A DNA stretch of 64,000 bases from Chondrilla cf. caribensis (taxonomy: Eukaryota > Porifera > Demospongiae > Chondrillida > Chondrillidae). The stretch covers positions 2,990,795 through 3,054,794 of the forward strand of contig OZ026555.1 in NCBI GenBank assembly GCA_964020155.1, read 5' to 3'. This document shows, piece after piece, positions 56,201 to 64,000 of the stretch. Both the position numbers and the translations under genes were made by a program. The notes under the pieces are model-generated. The model was given only the letters and a program-made list of their open reading frames with translations. It did not search any database and had not been told where the DNA came from. Each line of letters begins with the position of its first letter. Positions within the stretch are counted from its first letter, which is position 1.

Positions 56201-58143
56201 CAGAAACCAGGTTTTCATCAAAAAATGGGGTAAACTCATCGGGAGTGAATACTTTTGCAATGTACTCCCAGAGGTTTCCATAACTATGTGTGACAACTGT
56301 TTCCAGGTGAGCTGAACTGATGGTCGTACGTACGTATGTACTTGTGTGTAACAGTTGTATCCCTCGTGGGTCCCCCATTTGTCAATTTGATAAAAGTGTA
56401 TGTATTATTTACTGTGAGTGGACTTACAATGGACATGTAACCTCTGTAGTTCACTGTGGATTATTCTACACTAGTGTGTTACTAATATTTTATGGACATG
56501 TACTTCCTACTATTCTATTGTGAAATAATACCTTATGTACAGTATTGCATTCATGTAGTTGCTGTAGTCACACCGAGGAGGGACACAGTTATAAATAATA
56601 GTTATATCCTGACCTGGTGAATGATAGACAATTTATACTGCAAATTTGCACATAACTCAATACAACATATTAAGCATAATGAAAACATTTAAAAATGAAA
56701 AAGGATGTGGGGATAACAAGCAAAACAGGTAATTCGAGTTCAAAAACTCGTGGGGCTGCCGCCCCCACACTCGAATTACTTGGGCATCTTTCTTAGGTTC
56801 ATAAGAACCTTCGCTGGGTTTGGCAAAGCTTCAGCGCACGAATTCTAGCCCAATTTCTAATTGTCGGCATTCAAAATCAGCCATCTTTATTTCACGCAAT
56901 ATAAATTATAATATAAATTCATTGTTGCTGTTACGCGTAGGAACACATAATATATCAGTCGAGTGTTACATATCAGAAGTCGAAATGCAAACAATATAGG
57001 GTTGCCGCAGGCAGCTCCTAAAAAGGGGAAGAACAAGGTAGGGATGAGTGGAATGAGAATACCGTTGGAGTGAGCAGCACGTCGGAATGAGAAGGCTGTC
57101 GGAATATAACAATCCCTATATCAACAGCTGCAGACACTATACTGTGTGCTGCACAAGTAATCACTGCTGTTGATATAGGGATTGTTATATTCCGACATGC
57201 TGTTCACTCCGACGGTGTTCTCATTCCACTCATCCCTGCCTTGTTTTTTCCCTTTTTTGCTTGTTATCCCTACATCCTTTTTCATTTTAAAATGTTTTTC
57301 TTATGCTTGTTTGTATTCTTTTTAGCCTCAGGCATGTTATAGTTTGGAAAAAAAAAAAAAAATCGTCCTCTCGGCAATTTGAACAACCAAACTCGCTATC
57401 AAACATGCCATCTGCTCACTGAGCCATCATGACTCATTGTTATGAAGTAAGCGAATATGCGGCATTTGCTGAATAGTGCCAGAAATGCCACAGTCACCAT
57501 ATGTAGTACAATCGTAGCAAGAGTAGGAAAGGGCACTCCACGCTAAAAAATTAAGATTGCTCACATTAAAATTAGCACCATAGCTCCAGCAGATACTTTG
57601 GTAGCTTTGTTGAAAAATTTGTAGAGAAGGGGAATAACAAGTCTGAAAATTTGACCTTTTGCAGGCTCGCCACTTCAACTATGTTCTTTCCACTTGTTAA
57701 TACCTTTGTTACTTCTATAATCAGATGAGAACGACTCCTGAATGTTGTTTTGGGCTTAATACGTACCTGTCCATAAGTGATATTTTGTGAAACTGCTATG
57801 TATGTGAGGTATAGGTCCGCCATTTTGTTTTGCGTCATCCCTACCTATAGAGTGCTATCGCACTCTATGATATGCAATAGAAATATGTTTACTAATTCCT
57901 GCCTTGTTCTCACGCAATGAATCCTAACAATGAAGCCTGTCTGGTGACCTGTGCTGTATCACCAACCTGTGCTACATGGCTTATGTATGCACAGTTTTCC
58001 TTTGATCCACCCCTCAACTAGGATACAAGTACTTATCAGTGCATGGTTTGTGCTTGTCCTGCTAGATGTTCCACAGTGATGACTATGAGCTCCAAGTTCT
58101 GATCAAAAAGTGCTGCCCATTTTGTCATTGTCAATTTCAGTAA
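32988..58143 (+). CDS. IFT122: Intraflagellar transport protein 122 (IFT-A subunit)
   Basis: IFT122 is a core subunit of the IFT-A complex, which drives retrograde transport and membrane-protein entry in cilia and flagella. More than 30 exons with GT-AG borders are readable in order. The first recognised is 32988-33054 ([20 protein letters not shown]), followed by [31 protein letters not shown] and others. The start codon and first short exon are not found; just upstream are palindrome repeats. The stop TAA is at 58141. The order of motifs agrees with animal IFT122 from the first propeller to the last zinc-binding exon ([12 protein letters not shown]...CCPFC, 58066-58143). I saw no frameshift in the exons read. 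Introns are short at the 5' end and longer (up to about 2.4 kb) where transposons have inserted. Confidence 0.93.
34824..35368 (+). other. Unidentified exon-like open region in an IFT122 intron
   Basis: Between IFT122 exons ending at 34692 and starting near 35911. A frame from 35021 reads [20 protein letters not shown], then [20 protein letters not shown] and a stop at 35366. The acidic [14 protein letters not shown] start resembles weakly, from memory, the N-terminus of KIAA1958/DUF3504-type (Crypton-derived) proteins. No other part of such a protein is found. It could be a transposon scrap. Confidence 0.3.
36975..37095. repeat. Imperfect inverted repeat (MITE-like)
   Basis: CACCTTTCATCTGGGTGCAT...AGACAGATTAG at the left mirrors CTAATCTGTCAATTTCC...CTGCTGAAAGGTGG at the right. 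It lies in an IFT122 intron and is non-coding. Confidence 0.6.
38098..38318. repeat. (GT)n microsatellite
   Basis: Long GT tract with TGTTTGTTGTGTATC interruptions, in the intron after the exon ending TCTTCTGGTGG...CTTTGCCAG. Confidence 0.95.
39143..39493. mobile_element. hAT-like MITE
   Basis: Ends TAGTGCTGAGATGATTCG and, inverted, TAGTGTTGGGAATCAGCTG. The flanks CTATTTTC and CTCTTTAC look like a degraded 8-bp target duplication. Inner arms with ATTAATTGATTAATCGAT and AATTAAGTG also invert. It is located in an IFT122 intron. Confidence 0.65.
40268..40394. mobile_element. Short inverted-repeat element with a 10-11 bp target duplication
   Basis: TAGTCTCGTGTAGCCCAGAC at the left is inverted at the right, and CTCCATTTTCATAATTAT is inverted inside. 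The flanks TACTTATGTGG (40257-40267 and 40395-40405) are identical. The end sequence resembles the Mutator-like elements at 46435 and 12953. Confidence 0.75.
43971..44120. mobile_element. TACCGTATAG-family MITE, copy 1
   Basis: The left end TACCGTATAGTGGGAAAATT is matched inverted at the right, ...CTATACGGTA. 150 bp, non-coding, in an IFT122 intron. It shares ends with 58825-59056. Confidence 0.8.
44465..45330 (-). mobile_element. Antisense LINE fragment with the start of an endonuclease domain
   Basis: On the minus strand an arginine-rich frame leads to [20 protein letters not shown], the start motif of the APE-type endonuclease of non-LTR retrotransposons. It is followed after a stop and deletion by [17 protein letters not shown]. 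No RT domain is present. It is more GC-rich than the rest of the intron and ends near a (CTT)n/(CA)n stretch at 44466-44492. It is in an IFT122 intron, opposite in orientation to the gene. Confidence 0.7.
46435..47030. mobile_element. Mutator-like MITE, 596 bp, with a 9-bp target duplication
   Basis: Ends TAGTCTGGCGTAGCCGACCC and complement. The inverted repeats continue for about 85 bases with few mismatches (through AACCTATTTCTGT). GTTTACACA is duplicated at 46426-46434 and 47031-47039. Long TIRs and a 9-bp duplication are typical of the Mutator superfamily. The short frames inside are not recognised as a transposase. Confidence 0.85.
47114..47930 (-). mobile_element. TIR element with an unidentified antisense reading frame
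   Basis: TTAAACGTAGAGGTCGC (47114-47130) is inverted exactly at 47914-47930. On the minus strand frames of about 118 and 80 codons overlap ([20 protein letters not shown] in one, [20 protein letters not shown] in the other), which could be one gene broken by a frameshift or a short spliced gene. I do not recognise the product. A near-perfect hairpin (ATTTCTCGAATGTGAC / GTCACATTCGAGAAAT) lies at 47190-47222. Confidence 0.6.
49057..49211. repeat. Inverted-repeat (MITE-like) element
   Basis: TTGTATCCCTCCTGGGTTGG at the left and GGGAGGGATACA at the right, with inner arms TTCTCATACTG / CAGTATGAGAA. A related GTATCCCTCGTGGGT end is seen at about 56358. Confidence 0.65.
50790..51045. mobile_element. 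CpG-rich mobile-element fragment
   Basis: Begins AGCTGAATTACCCGTCCTAC, contains a short broken frame on the minus strand, and ends AATCCTTGCATTATAGTAGGAT. Its CpG content differs from the surrounding intron. The family is not determined. Confidence 0.45.
53143..53213. repeat. (TA)n microsatellite
   Basis: Pure TA repeat in an IFT122 intron, just after the exon ending ...CCTTTTGAAGATAAAGAG. Confidence 0.97.
56671..57311. mobile_element. Fold-back element in the last IFT122 intron
   Basis: The outer arms AAGCATAATGAAAACATTT and AAGGATGTGGGGATAACAAG are inverted near 57245-57311. The inner arms of over 100 bases (GGGATGAGTGGAATGAGAA ... ATAACAATCCCTATATCAAC) are inverted at about 57153-57240. 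A small separate hairpin with AATTCGAGT lies near 56731-56780. Non-coding. Confidence 0.8.
57312..57872. repeat. MITE-related sequence with terminal palindrome
   Basis: Ends with CCGCCATTTTG...TAGAGTGCTATCGCACTCTA, the inverse of the fragment at 10669-10768. An A14 run is at about 57350-57363. The left end is not defined. No coding region is recognised. Confidence 0.5.
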
Positions 58144-58824
58144 ACAGGGGAGAGTAATTATTATTACCTATGTTCGGATACTGCTAGGGAGTTAGCTTAC
58201 TCTGTGTACTTATGATATTATAGAACACTGAATAATAATATAACTATAACACCAATGTAATACTTTTTATAATAAAACAGATCAATGTTTTAATTATGAT
58301 TGAAGTACTATAATCCCAACAATGTAGTATGTACCAAAACGATTCTAATCACATTAATATGATAATGTGTAATAGAATATAATATGTACCTGATTATTAT
58401 TGTATATGCATAGAATAAATTATGGATCAGTATTATACGTACATACTGCATGATCTATTTTTCAACAGTTACACTCCCAAGTTGCATGTGTGCAATATTA
58501 TAATAATCTGCAGCTGTACCAGGGTATAATTATGTAAACATTCTCTACAACTATACTTTGCTGCGTAAATTCTAGATACATACATATTATTATAATATAT
58601 ATATTATTATGTATGTACGTACTTCTATAGAATCCATAACCATGCAAGTGCTGCAGTATTATATCAATATAATATTATATAGTAGTGATTACCATTGTTA
58701 TTTATAATTTGAAAACAAGACTGTTCTGAGCCCCTAGCAAATGAATGAGTCATTCCAACTAGACCTCGGTGCTATTGGGGTTTCTATCAAATTAAGGTAT
58801 TGGCATTGGACTTATTCGTAATTA

Positions 58825-59056
58825 TACCGTATAGCAGGAAAGTTTCGCGGAACAAAACTTTCGCGAACCGCTCAATTTCTAGTCTAACTACAGTAGTTAG
58901 ACTATTCAATTTCGCGAAAAAAGTTTCGCGTTTTTAACGCCCATCGCGTTAATTGATTGTCAGACGATGACGTCATTGAGTGTTCACGAATAACTTGAAA
59001 CTTACGCGAATGCCTGTTTCTTCGCGAAATTCGCGAAACTTTTCCGCTATACGGTA
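58825..59056. mobile_element. TACCGTATAG-family MITE, copy 2
   Basis: Ends TACCGTATAGCAGGAAAGTT and complement. It is rich in TTCGCG motifs and contains a CRE-like TGACGTCA at 58968-58975. It lies downstream of IFT122 and is non-coding. Confidence 0.82.
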
Positions 59057-59320
59057 ACAGTTGAACAGTAGTCATTTCTCTATATTACTGATTCCGAATT
59101 CATCATTGCAGTATAATAGCTCACAGAATATTGAATGGTACACCGCCAGTCATTTTTGATTGATAATTATTATAAGTATTTATTATGCTCAAAATTATTA
59201 TTGGTAACATACATTCAGATTGACACTGTAGTCATATTTTACTTAATTCTCTAAGAAACAAGATTAAATCATAACATTGTATTTGTTGATTGATTATTAT
59301 AGCTTGCGAGTATAAAAAAG

Positions 59321-61258
59321 ATGTACATGTATAAGGGAAGAGTGAAAAGAGTCTGTGACCCCAACAACTTCAGAGGCATATCCTTGACCTCCTTGGTTGG
59401 TAAGGTTATATGTATGGTCCTGAACAATTGGCTAGCCAACGTTTTGGAGGCTGAAGGGATTTTAGCTAATGAGCAAGGTGGTTTTCGTAGTGGCAGGAGC
59501 TGCAGAGATCATATATTGTCGCTACTGTTGATTGGTCAATCCACGGTGGGTAAGAAGTCTAATGGGATGATAGCAGCCTTCATTGATTTCAAGAAAGCAT
59601 ATGATCGTGTGGACAGGGTGAAGTTGTGGGACTGTTTGGGGCAATATGGTGTTCCTGGGTGGTTTCTGGCATTTTTGAAGGGCTTGTATGATGGCAGTGT
59701 GTCACAAGTGAGAATTAATGACTGTTTAGGTGACAAATTTGCTGTAACTGGAGGTTTGTGTCAAGGATGCGTTTTTGTCTCCACTTCTGTTTCCTTGTAC
59801 ATAAACAATTTGGTGTCAGAGTTGAAGCATAGAGGGTGTGGGGTTTTGTGTGGTGGAATGTTGGTGTCTAGCCTGCTGTTTGCTGATGACATGACTTTGT
59901 TGGCATAGAATGCGGAGATTATGAGGAGGAGTTTACAGTGTTTACAAGCCTGGTGTGAGAGATGGTCTGTAGAAATTAATGTGATGAAGAGTGCCGTGAT
60001 GCATATGAGGAAGAGAGGAGTGGATAGATGTTCTAATGCTTTCAACATTGGTATGGATGAAATCCCTTGGGTCTCTACTTATAAGTGCTTGGGCTGTGTA
60101 GTTGATGAGTTCCTGGATTGTTCCAGTATGGCGGAGCATGGAGTAAAATTAGGATCACACGCATTGGGTGCACGGTTACGGCGGTGTCGTGAGACAGCGT
60201 GAGAGGTGAATGGCAGATCTTTTGTACGGTTGATGCACTCTCTGGTGGAGACTGTTTTATTGTATGGAACAGAGGTTTGGAGCTGCCATCGTAAGTTGGA
60301 GGGGTTGAGTCAGATTCAGTTAAGAGCACTGCATATTTTCTTCAGTGTGGGTCTATGTCACCCAAAGGTGTCATTACTGATGGAGACTGATGCTTTCCCT
60401 GTGGTTTGGTTGACGAGGGCCAGATGTGTTGCTTTTTGGTTTAAAGTGTTGACTAATCCACTGTATGAGGGGAGGATTTTGAGAGCAGCTGCATTGGAAG
60501 CTATAGAGTGTGGAGGATCATGGATTATGAAACTACAGGATTGTCGCAAGTCCTTTGGATGGCAGGGTGTTGGAATGAAAGTGGTTTCTGGTCTATCTAG
60601 TACAGAAATAAGGGCAATGTTAGAGACTTGTGTTAGAAGGTAGATTGAAAGTGAATGATCGTGTGAGCTTGGCACTAGACTGAAATTGGCAGTTTTGCAG
60701 TTAGTGAATCACGGTGCTTGGAGGTGGCCAGCAAGAGAATCAGACAAATGATGATGAGGTTGAGGTGTGGGACAGCGCCCCTCAGGATTGAGAGCGGGTG
60801 GTGGCAAGGGTTGCCTAGGGAGGAGAGGACATGTCAGGAGTGCCAGTAAGGGGAGGTGGAGGATGTTGCCCATTGGTTGTTTGAGTGTGACGCGTGGGGC
60901 ACCGAATGACAACCTCTCTTACTATCCATGAGGCACATAGCCAACGATTTTGACAATCTGTGTGATGATGATAAGTTGGCTTTAGTTTTGGATAAGGGAT
61001 GCCAGCATCTATCAATTTTGAAGAACATTGTGAAGATGTGGACTGCTCGGTTTGAGTATTGAAGTAAGACCTCCTGATTGTTTGTTACTTGCTGAACTGA
61101 CTATTTAATTTTGATTATGCGAGATGATTATGTGAGATTATACTATTAGCTATCATATGTATTGTTTGATGTGCTGTTTTGTCCTCTTAAGGCAGTTTTG
61201 TCTTAGTGCTGATGTGCATGGGGCAATCTAATAATTGATCGATTGATTGATTGATATA
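59321..61258 (+). pseudogene. Decayed non-LTR retrotransposon (LINE) reverse transcriptase
   Basis: RT blocks are in order: NNFRGISLTSLVGKV, EQGGFRSGRSCRDHI, AAFIDFKKAYDRVDRVKLWD, VTGGLCQGCVFVSTSVSLYI and LLFADDMTLLA (catalytic DD at about 59884). After a stop come the thumb region (MKSAVMHMRKRGVDR) and, after another stop, a C-terminal region ending in a CxxC...H...C motif (TCQEC, then AHWLFECDAW, near 60829-60895). In-frame stops at 59907, 60200 and 60641 and the missing endonuclease part make it inactive. The 3' end is marked by an ATTGATTGATTGATTGAT tail at about 61238-61255, as in several LINE clades. Confidence 0.88.
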
Positions 61259-61505
61259 ACAAAAATTTACCTTAATTGCAACAATCAATAAATAATCCAG
61301 AGAGAATACTATAGCAATTATGTATTATAATGTATTTGCCGATTGATAATATAGTTTGAGAGAATAAAAACATGTATGGTTCATGACAAAGTTTGTATAC
61401 GCACTTCCGTGAATGACCACAAAATGTGTTAGTAGGTTTACACGGATTTACATGCAGACATCTGCGAACACTTGCATAGGCTTCACAGGAATCATGTTTC
61501 TCTCA
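61259..61505. other. Unassigned spacer
   Basis: AT-rich at first, then mixed sequence before the minisatellite. I see no gene or repeat in it. Confidence 0.4.
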
Positions 61506-62942
61506 CCATGAGCGTCAGGAGTGTGCACTAAACCGAAGTGTACTCACCGGGAGTGTGTACTAGCCGGGAGTGTGTAGTAACCGGGAGTGTGTACTAACCA
61601 GGAGTATGTCCTAACTAGGAGTGTGTATTAACAAGAAGTGTGTGCTAACCAGGAGTGTGTACTAACCAGGAGTACTTATTAACAAGGAGTGTGTGCTAAC
61701 CAGGAGTGTGTACTGACCAGGAGTGTGTACTACGTAATCGGCAGTGCATGCTAACCAGGAGTGTGTGCTAAGCAGGAGTGTGTATTAATTGGGAGTGTGT
61801 ACTACCCGGAAGTGTGTGCTGACCAGGAGTGTTTACTAACCAGGAGTACTTATTAACAAGGAGTGTGTGCTAACCAGGAGTGTGTACTGACCAGGAGTGT
61901 GTACTACGTAATCGGCAGTGCATGCTAACCAGGAGTGTGTGCTAAGCAGGAGTGTGTATTAATCGGGAGTGTGTACTACCCGGAAGTGTGTGCTGACCAG
62001 GAGTGTGTACTAACCAGGTGTGTGTAGTAACCAGGAGTATTTACTAACCAGCAGTGTGTGCTAACCAGGAGTGTGTACTAGCCAGGAGTGTGTACTAACC
62101 AGGAGTGTGTGCTAACCAGGAGTGTGTGCTAACTAGGAGTGTGTATTAACAAGGAGTGTGTTCTAACCAGGAGTGTGTGCTAACCAGGAGTGTGTGCTAA
62201 CCAGGAGTGTGTACTAGCTAGGAGTGTGTACTAACCAGGAGTGTGTGCTAACCAGGAGCTAGTGTGTACTGACCAAGAGTGTGTATTAAACAGGAGTGTG
62301 TGCAAAACCAGGAATGTGGACTGTGAACTAACCAGGAGTGTGTGCTAACCAAGAGTGTGTGCTAACCAGGAGAGGGTACTAGTCAGGAGTGTGTACTAAT
62401 CAGGAGTGTGTACTAACCAGTAGTGTGTGCTAACCAAGAGTGTGTGCTAACCAGGAGAGGGTACTAGTCAGGAGTGTGTACTAATCAGGAGTGTGTACTA
62501 ACCAGTAGTGTGTGCTAACCAGGAGAGTGTGCCAAGCAGGAGTGTGTACTAACTGGGAGTGCGTGATAACCAGAAGAGTGTACTAGCCAGGAGTGTGTGC
62601 TAACCAGGAATGTGTATTAACCAGGAGAGGGTACTAGTCAGGAGTGTGTACTAATCAGGAGTGTGTACTAACCAGTAGTGTGTGCTAACCAAGAGTGTGT
62701 GCTAACCAGGAGAGGGTACTAGTCAGGGGTGTGTACTAATCAGGAGTGTGTACTAACCAGTAGTGTGTGCTAACCAGGAGAGTGTGCCAAGCAGGAGTGT
62801 GTACTAACTGGGAGTGCGTGATAACCAGAAGAGTGTACTAGCCAGGAGTGTGTGCTAACCAGGAATGTGTATTAACCAGGAGTTTGTACTAACCAGGAGT
62901 GTGCACTAACTGGGTGTGTGTACTGATCGGGAGTGTGTATTA
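61506..62942. repeat. Minisatellite, unit about 17 bp (ACCAGGAGTGTGTACTA)
   Basis: Degenerate tandem units that vary at the GTGTACTA / GTGTGCTA position and at CCAGG / CCGGG / CAAGG. Higher-order repeats are visible. A block with ACGTAATCGGCAGTGCATGC recurs about 176 bp apart (61731 and 61907). A block starting GAGAGGGTACTAGTCAGG recurs at about 62370, 62456, 62627 and 62712. No coding role is apparent. Confidence 0.95.
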
Positions 62943-63577
62943 ACATACGCCAATGACGCCAATTGGCGTCAGTACCCTAAACGGCCAATGACGCCAATTG
63001 GCGTCAAAAAATAGGGTGCAAAAAATCCCATATATCTCGGCCGAGGAAGCTTCTATCGACTCAAAACTTTCGCTGACTTTAGCTATATTACTGAACTAAT
63101 GCCTAGTAATAGAATGATCGTCTCGAGAAAACGAACGAACGAACTCGATGAGATTAAAGCGAGGGAGTCGTTCGTAAACGAATAGTAAGCAGACAATCCT
63201 GTATATCTCGGCCGAGGAAGCTTCTATCCACCCGAAACCGTCTTTGACTATAGCTCTATTATCGAACTACTACCTAGTAATAAAATGTTCATCTCGAGAA
63301 AACGAACGAAGGAATTCGATCGAAAGCGAGGGAGTTAGAGCCAAACTCCCAGCTGCAAAATTCGGCACTGCCTCTTGGTCGTAGACGGACGCTTCTCTGC
63401 CGTAAAGACACTCGTAACTCTGTTTCTTCATTCGGATACTTTATTGATTGCATTTAGGCTAGAAATCTTAAGTTTCTTCTTTCTAAAAAGCGGCGAGACA
63501 AATCACACATTCTCGACGAATTCAATTCGGCCATGATGGTCACGCGCTACGATGACATCATGGCGCATAATCGGACC
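62943..63577. other. CpG-rich insert inside the minisatellite
   Basis: It interrupts the array. It starts with two copies of the perfect dyad TGACGCCAATTGGCGTCA (62954-62971 and 62989-63006). Then follow two diverged tandem units of about 165-170 bp, each starting ATATCTCGGCCGAGGAAGCT (about 63033 and 63202) and containing ATCTCGAGAAAACGAACGAA. No TIR or open frame is seen. The dyads contain CCAAT in both orientations. Confidence 0.7.
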
Positions 63578-64000
63578 AGGAATGTGTACTAGCCAGGAGT
63601 GTGTGTTAACCATGAGTGTGTACTAAACAGGTGTGTGTGCTAAATGGGAGTGTGTGCTAGCAGGGAGTGTGTACTAACCGGGAGTGTGTACTAACCGGGA
63701 GTGTGTACTAACCAGGAGTATTTACTAACCAGGAGTGTGTGCTAACCAGGAGTGCATGCTAACCATGTGTGTGTATTAGCCAGGAGAGTGTACTAAGTGG
63801 GAGTGCGTGCCACCCAGGAGTGTGTACTAGCCAGGAGTGTGTGCTAACCAGGGAGTGTGCTAGCCAGGATTGTGTACTAGCCAAGAGTGTGTACTAACCA
63901 GGAGTGTCTAATAAACTGGTGTGTGTGCTAACCAGGAGTGTGTGCTAACCAGGAGTGTACTAACTGGGAATGTGTGCTAGCCAGGAGTGTGTATTAACCA
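63578..64000. repeat. Minisatellite continues to the window edge
   Basis: Same unit as 61506-62942, with variants AACCGGGAGTGTGTACT and CCAGGAGTGTGTGCTA. The array runs past the end of the window. Confidence 0.95.

Larger units (their letters stand above)
53037..58143 (+). other. IFT122: IFT122 C-terminal zinc-binding region
   Basis: Exons include [20 protein letters not shown] (about 53037-53120), [20 protein letters not shown] (about 53531-53620, two CxxC halves), [27 protein letters not shown] (about 55235-55312), the acidic [13 protein letters not shown], then [20 protein letters not shown]...[10 protein letters not shown] (56144-56306) and the last exon ending [10 protein letters not shown]. 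Paired cysteines at both ends fit the zinc-ribbon-like modules of this protein. Confidence 0.85.

Noticed and set aside
59321..60660. LINE reverse transcriptase considered as an active gene
   Set aside because: In-frame stops at about 59907, 60200 and 60641 and no endonuclease domain.
61506..64000. Minisatellite considered as a coding repeat or CRISPR-like array
   Set aside because: Units are short and degenerate, no spacer of constant size, stops in all frames.

Overview
The window is nuclear DNA from an early-branching invertebrate animal. A sponge is my best guess, from the compact, intron-rich, AT-rich genes of metazoan families. Two gene families are identified with confidence from spliced exons: a PHD-JmjC histone demethylase of the PHF8/PHF2/KDM7 group (about 2.8-10.3 kb, + strand) and the ciliary protein IFT122 (about 33.0-58.1 kb, + strand). 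Between them lies a heavily rearranged 20-kb block of inverted and direct duplications, gene fragments, microsatellites and mobile elements.

Layout. Positions 1-939 hold the last exons of an upstream KDM7 paralogue. A segment made of a KDM7 tail, a reverse-transcriptase scrap, CA repeats and a CRE-bearing promoter is repeated at about 1-2830 and 9394-12950. The only KDM7 copy with the catalytic JmjC core (2.8-10.3 kb) has a frameshift in its penultimate exon. From 13.8 to 32.7 kb lies one large interrupted palindrome centred near 24.4 kb. Its inner arms (20024-24092 and 24732-28800) align with no net length change and almost no substitutions. Its outer arms (13797-18618 and 30140-32744) are more diverged and differ by insertions, including a 2.2-kb CACTA-like transposon present only on the left. 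The arms carry KDM7 tails, an RT pseudogene, an ankyrin gene (whole on the left only), a kelch gene (open on the left, frameshifted on the right) and a fragment of an IFT122 exon. A 200-bp run of N (28801-29000) interrupts the right arm, so part of this structure could be an assembly artefact.

IFT122 follows from 32988 to its stop at 58143, with more than 30 exons covering the beta-propellers, the TPR-like region and the C-terminal zinc-binding end. Its introns hold many small DNA transposons: Mutator-like with target duplications, hAT-like, a TACCGTATAG family and fold-back elements. They also hold an antisense LINE fragment. Downstream are a decayed LINE reverse transcriptase (59.3-61.26 kb) and a long minisatellite with a unit of about 17 bp (61.5-64.0 kb), interrupted by a CpG-rich insert.

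The two main genes act in unrelated processes (histone demethylation and intraflagellar transport). I see no operon-like or defence-system logic. What is unusual here is the architecture: repeated capture of exon ends and promoters, a two-age palindrome, and transposons whose empty sites can be read in the opposite arm.
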